A DNA stretch of 64,000 nucleotides, taken from Fulvimarina endophytica (GTDB taxonomy: Bacteria > Pseudomonadota > Alphaproteobacteria > Rhizobiales > Rhizobiaceae). Where the stretch lies: positions 62,001-126,000 of the forward strand of contig NZ_QURL01000008.1 of NCBI RefSeq assembly GCF_003403015.1, in the 5' to 3' direction. Each line of letters opens with the position of its first letter. The first letter of the stretch is position 1. Shown piece after piece: positions 60,468 through 64,000 of the stretch. Position numbers and translations under genes: made by a program. The notes under the pieces are model-generated. The model worked only from the letters and a program-made list of their open reading frames with translations, did no database searches and was not told where the DNA came from.

Positions 60468-61130
60468 TCAGACGTTCGATCGCGTCTGGCTGCTGCGGAG
60501 CTTCTGAGCCGCGACGACGGCTGAGACGCGGTTCGTGACGCCATATTTATGCATGATCGTCGTCATGTAATATTTGACGGTTTTCTCGCTGAGGCCCAGC
60601 TTGTCGGCGATCTGGCGATTGGTCAGGCCCGCTTCGACTTCAGCCAGGATCTGCTCCTCCCGGTGAGAAAGCCCCTCGGACTGTCCCCTGCGTTCGCCGC
60701 CCTGGGCCGCATGAAGAAGTTTCGTGGCAAACTCGGGAGATATGAAAGACTGGTCGTTGACGATCGTCCATACGGCAGACTTCAGATCGCTCGCGCTGAC
60801 ACCCTTCAGGATATAGCCGCAAGCTCCCGTATTCAGTGCCTTGATCGCGGTCTCGGCATCGTCGCAAACCGTGAGGATTGCGCATTTCGTCGTCGGCACA
60901 TGAGCCCGGATCAGTGCGAGTGCCTCGATCCCACCCCCGCCGGGCATTCCAAGATCGAGAAGCATGACCTTGGGCTTGTGCCGGATCGCGATCTCGAGGG
61001 CCTCGCTGGTCGAAGACCCTTCGGCGACGATCTGAAATCTCGGATCGCGGCCGAGAACCGTGATGAGACCTTGCCTTACGATGGGATGGTCATCGACGAC
61101 TGCCAGTGAGACCTGAAACGCGGTACTCAT
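60468..61130 (-). CDS. NarL-type response regulator
   Basis: This 220-aa protein has a receiver domain (1-125) with the acidic pair in VVDDHP, the phospho-acceptor Asp in MLLDLGMPG near residue 60 and the conserved Lys in YILKGV. A C-terminal LuxR helix-turn-helix follows (LSHREEQILAEVEAGLTNRQIADKLGLSEKTVKYYMTTIMHKYGV). Its sensor kinase gene lies upstream with a 289-bp gap containing AT-rich sequence and a TTGACT box, so it may have its own promoter. Targets are unknown; the adjacent secreted-type protein gene is one candidate. Confidence 0.93.
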   Translation of the reverse strand: MSTAFQVSLAVVDDHPIVRQGLITVLGRDPRFQIVAEGSSTSEALEIAIRHKPKVMLLDLGMPGGGGIEALALIRAHVPTTKCAILTVCDDAETAIKALNTGACGYILKGVSASDLKSAVWTIVNDQSFISPEFATKLLHAAQGGERRGQSEGLSHREEQILAEVEAGLTNRQIADKLGLSEKTVKYYMTTIMHKYGVTNRVSAVVAAQKLRSSQTRSNV

Positions 61131-61419
61131 TGCTGTTCACCAAACACCTTTGCAGCAGAGCGGCCCTGTACACCTCGGTTTCTTTGCCGCCCATCTTACT
61201 GAAGAGGAGCGCGTATTGAAAGTCAATTCAGCCTAGACAGATCGCCCTGTCGATTTTGCCGTAAGGTTACCAAGCACACGACTCTAGATGTAAAATCGGG
61301 AAAGTAAATGGATTGATTCGATTGCTCTTTGTCTGACGAGTTTCGTCGATCATCGATCCGAGGTTGTCGAAGCGAAGCGCCTCGGCTCGGCGCCATCCGT
61401 GTTCGGTATCACGCAGTTC

Positions 61420-62859
61420 TTATGCAGAGTCGGACGGGAAGGGTATCCGGCAACGGATGAGCGTTCCCCCTCCCGGCCCGCTCTCGAATTGCGCGGAACC
61501 TCCCAGCGAACCGGCACGGTATCGAATGCCGTCCAGACCGAGTTTGCCGTTTCGGTCCGCGTCGCTCCTCTCCGAGTTTTCCAGTCCGGGTCCGCGATCC
61601 TGTATCGTCACTTCGATCTCGCCATCGATCTGACGGATGACGACGCGCGGGGAGGGATCACCGGCATGCTTCTCGGCATTGGTCATCGCCTCCTGGACGA
61701 TGCGTGCGATCGCCTGAACCAGATCGGGAGCGGTGATGCCCTCGACGTTCTCGAACGAGAGAACCGTGGTGCCGCCCGTCCTGCGATCATGGGCGAGCGC
61801 AATCGCACGCACGACTTCGGTGATATCGGATCCTTCCTTCAGGAACGGCATGAAGAGACCCGCGGCGATGGCCCGAAGGTCTGCGAGCGAGTCCTGAACT
61901 GCCGCCCGAACCTCAGATAAAGTCTCTCTCCCGAAGTGTTCCTCCGACCGATCGGCCCGGATGGCTTCGTCGATGTCGTCGAGGCGAAGAAGAACGAAAG
62001 CCATCAGTTGCGCCGGACCATCGTGAAGCTCCGCGCCGAGCCGCCGCTGAAGCATGTGGTCGATCCGAGCCGTCTTCTGAAGGGCGATCTGCATTTCGCC
62101 GCGCAGTTTCGCGTTGGTTTTGTGGAGGCCGATCTCGCGGGCATGTCTGGCTTCCAGATCGCGCTTTTGACGCTCGATCGTCACGCTTCCACGGTAGACG
62201 ATCGCGAAGAGAACCATCAGCAGGGCGAGGCCGGCGCTTCCAACGACCAGCCAGTTGTCGCGAACGGCGTCGAGCAGTTCGTTGTTCAGCCGTTCGGCAT
62301 TTTCGTAGAATTCTCCGACCGCGATGATCTCGTTGCTTCCGCTTCGATAAAGAGGGGCATAGATCTCGTAGAGAGGGACCGAAAGCGTTCTCTCGAACGC
62401 GTTCTCGTCGTCTTCCAGTTGATTCAGGTAACCCTTGATCTCACCGTTCAAGGCTGGCTGGATCTCATCGGTCGGAAAGCTTTGACCGATGAGATCGGGC
62501 TGGCTCGAGAAGGCAATCCGACCGTTCGGCTCCCAGATTTTGATCGACATGACATGCTTGCGAAGAGCATGGGTGTCGCTGATGGCTCTCAGTTGAGCGA
62601 TATCGGCTGACGAGAGTGGCCTGCCCTCGACCAGCGACTGGATGTGCGGTTCGAGCACGCTCTGCATGAACAGTGCGCCCGCCTCGGCGCTGCGCTGAAG
62701 GATGCCGTCCGAAATTCGCTTGCTGACCCACCAGCCCAAAGTGATCATCACGAGAGCGAAACTGATCGTCGCGACGATCGAGAATTGCTGGAACAGCGTG
62801 AGCCTCGCGCCTCGTGCGCCGCTGCGATTAGACCTTGGTCCAGTCATCCGTTCGACCAT
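61420..62859 (-). CDS. Membrane sensor histidine kinase, NarX/HisKA_3 type
   Basis: This 479-aa kinase has one membrane segment near residues 25-47 (FSIVATISFALVMITLGWWV) and a periplasmic sensor region to about 190. A second segment (WLVVGSAGLALLMVLFAIVY) and a linker helix follow. The HisKA_3 phospho-acceptor is in LGAELHDGPAQLMAFVLLRLDD, and the HATPase domain shows QEAMTNAEKHAG (N box), DRGPGLE (G1) and GGSAQFESGPGGGT. It partners the response regulator downstream. The signal is unknown. Confidence 0.93.
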   Translation of the reverse strand: MVERMTGPRSNRSGARGARLTLFQQFSIVATISFALVMITLGWWVSKRISDGILQRSAEAGALFMQSVLEPHIQSLVEGRPLSSADIAQLRAISDTHALRKHVMSIKIWEPNGRIAFSSQPDLIGQSFPTDEIQPALNGEIKGYLNQLEDDENAFERTLSVPLYEIYAPLYRSGSNEIIAVGEFYENAERLNNELLDAVRDNWLVVGSAGLALLMVLFAIVYRGSVTIERQKRDLEARHAREIGLHKTNAKLRGEMQIALQKTARIDHMLQRRLGAELHDGPAQLMAFVLLRLDDIDEAIRADRSEEHFGRETLSEVRAAVQDSLADLRAIAAGLFMPFLKEGSDITEVVRAIALAHDRRTGGTTVLSFENVEGITAPDLVQAIARIVQEAMTNAEKHAGDPSPRVVIRQIDGEIEVTIQDRGPGLENSERSDADRNGKLGLDGIRYRAGSLGGSAQFESGPGGGTLIRCRIPFPSDSA

Positions 62860-63127
62860 TCGCTGAGAGGCGTACCAGACTTTCTACGAGAAATTGGCTC
62901 GACCTACGCCTGTGTCGGAGCGCCAGTTCACTATGGCATGCTTAAGTGAAAGTTAAGAAGAAGAAAGTCCGCACCCGCAGGTTCGAAGAGAGTGGATCGT
63001 AGCGCGGCATCCGGCGACTGAATTGCAAGATTTCGTTTCGGCCTCGACGCAGGACCCGCCTGTCTTCGCGTGAAGGACAAGACTGTCCGACAGCATCCCA
63101 TAATGGTTTCCATCCCGGAGAAGAACG

Positions 63128-64000
63128 ATGTCGACCTTCAATGCTTCGCTCAAACCGTTCGTCATCAATGCGACGGATATCCGCTTCTTGACCGATCAGG
63201 TCGGATTTCTTCCGTTGTTCGATGCTCAAGGGCGCATCATCGTCGCCTGGGACGGCGTCGGCCCGGTTTTCGACTTCTCCGGCAATCCCTACGCGGAACA
63301 GGGCAGCCCCCAGGCGAACCTCGCCAAATGGGGACAATCCTATCAGAACTTCACCGATCTTTCGGGAACCCGGGACGTCAGCGGCTACTGGAACAATCTG
63401 GCGCCGCTTCTTGCCCATTATGGTGATACCGGCCAACTGTTCCCCCGGATGATGACCGCCGATTACAGCGGCTATCTGGTTCAGGTCACAGGCAACCCGA
63501 CCATCGGTCCCGTTCTCGTCGCCTCCAGTGAACCGGTCGCGACCACAACGCAGGAAAACGTCCAGGTTCTCCTCGACAGCGGGGTCTACAGCGTCTTCTC
63601 GGCCCCCGGGGTCGCCAAAACGATCCACGAGATCGTCACCTCCGGCACCAGCGTCTCGACGGCTGTCGCTGCGGTGACTTCCACCGTCGTCAACGATGGC
63701 CACCACATTGCTCTGACCGCGACCACCACGACCACGAGTTCGACCACCACCACCACGAGCTACGACTACGTTCAGGACGAGACACGGACCGTCCTGACCA
63801 GCGCGAACGGAACCAGCGAGACCGTCAGCACTGCGGTCGTCGCGACATCGGATCCCGTCACGGTGACGCAGTCCGTCGACGGCATCGTCTCGACGGTCTT
63901 CTCGGGTGGTGAACTCGTGGGCGAGCTAAACGGCGTAAAGCTCCACGGCTTCACGACCGACTACGCCTTGTCGCATCAGGACTATACGGTTCAGGCGGCG
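63128..64000 (+). CDS. Thr/Ser-rich large protein, N-terminal part (cut by window edge)
   Basis: An open frame runs from the ATG at 63128 (preceded by GGAGAAG) through 291 codons to the window edge without a stop. It begins STFNASLKPFVINATDI, has no signal peptide and no cysteine in the visible part. It includes a low-complexity Thr/Ser run near residues 200-215, flanked by Val/Thr-rich beta-like sequence. This composition fits surface or type I secreted adhesin-like proteins, but no known domain is recognised. The codon pattern is strongly coding. A reading frame on the opposite strand here is a shadow. Confidence 0.75.
   Translation, partial: MSTFNASLKPFVINATDIRFLTDQVGFLPLFDAQGRIIVAWDGVGPVFDFSGNPYAEQGSPQANLAKWGQSYQNFTDLSGTRDVSGYWNNLAPLLAHYGDTGQLFPRMMTADYSGYLVQVTGNPTIGPVLVASSEPVATTTQENVQVLLDSGVYSVFSAPGVAKTIHEIVTSGTSVSTAVAAVTSTVVNDGHHIALTATTTTTSSTTTTTSYDYVQDETRTVLTSANGTSETVSTAVVATSDPVTVTQSVDGIVSTVFSGGELVGELNGVKLHGFTTDYALSHQDYTVQAA

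Noticed and set aside
62942..63706. 254-codon minus-strand frame at the right end
   Set aside because: It overlaps the plus-strand Thr-rich coding frame, whose composition and ribosome site are better; no domain is seen.
1..64000. tRNA, rRNA, insertion sequences, attachment sites, prophage genes
   Set aside because: All intergenic stretches over about 200 bp were read on both strands; no cloverleaf, transposase or integrase was recognised.

Overview
The window is GC-rich (roughly 60-65% by eye), gene-dense DNA from an alphaproteobacterium, probably of the Hyphomicrobiales (Rhizobiales). The reasons are the five-step hut pathway with HutF and HutG, the many ABC and TRAP uptake systems, GcvA-like LysR and FCD-type GntR regulators, and the codon style. 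No IS elements, tRNA or rRNA genes were recognised. The taxonomy is an inference.

Layout. (1) 31-2186 (-): Rieske oxygenase and its ferredoxin reductase, divergent from a LysR regulator (2334-3266). (2) 3310-10597: histidine utilisation, hutF (-) divergent from hutI-hutH-hutG-hutU-hutD (+), with a HutC-like palindrome between them but no hutC gene in view; then a GlcD-like FAD oxidase (to 12091). (3) 12143-12507: CRISPR array 1 (five repeats) with its leader on the right. (4) 12963-22664: a tight operon of a DUF1185 protein, alpha/beta hydrolase, flavin reductase, LLM monooxygenase, aldehyde dehydrogenase and a PotABCD-like ABC importer, followed by a GntR regulator; it looks like an undescribed catabolic route. 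(5) 22729-31127: a TRAP importer with dehydrogenases and a GntR regulator, probably for a hydroxy acid or sugar acid.

(6) 31362-53600: a block of about 22 kb for aromatic amine or aromatic acid catabolism. It holds an APC permease, MoaF, two SDRs, a 3-oxoacid CoA-transferase with a MarR regulator, a second TRAP system, maiA, fahA and hmgA with a MarR regulator, two paralogous AraC regulators, a PuuB-like FAD oxidase, a cupin, a LuxR regulator, a beta-lactamase-fold protein, a flavoprotein hydroxylase, a DUF2783 protein and an aldehyde dehydrogenase. Four promoter regions in this block carry the same 16-bp palindromic motif (five copies). The proposed flow is amine, aldehyde, hydroxyphenylacetate, homogentisate, then fumarate plus acetoacetate, then acetoacetyl-CoA.

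(7) 53824-60096: a type I-C CRISPR-Cas effector module (array 2, cas7, cas8c, cas5, cas3; all -) with no cas4, cas1 or cas2. Between cas3 and cas5 lies an orphan degenerate CRISPR repeat that keeps a complete crRNA 5' handle. The crRNA-like sequence after it partially matches the cas5 promoter next to a TTC PAM. This is a candidate Cas-regulating crRNA-like element and is the most interesting signal here. (8) 60468-62859 (-): a NarL/NarX-type two-component system. (9) 63128 to the right edge: the start of a Thr/Ser-rich, cysteine-free protein cut by the window.
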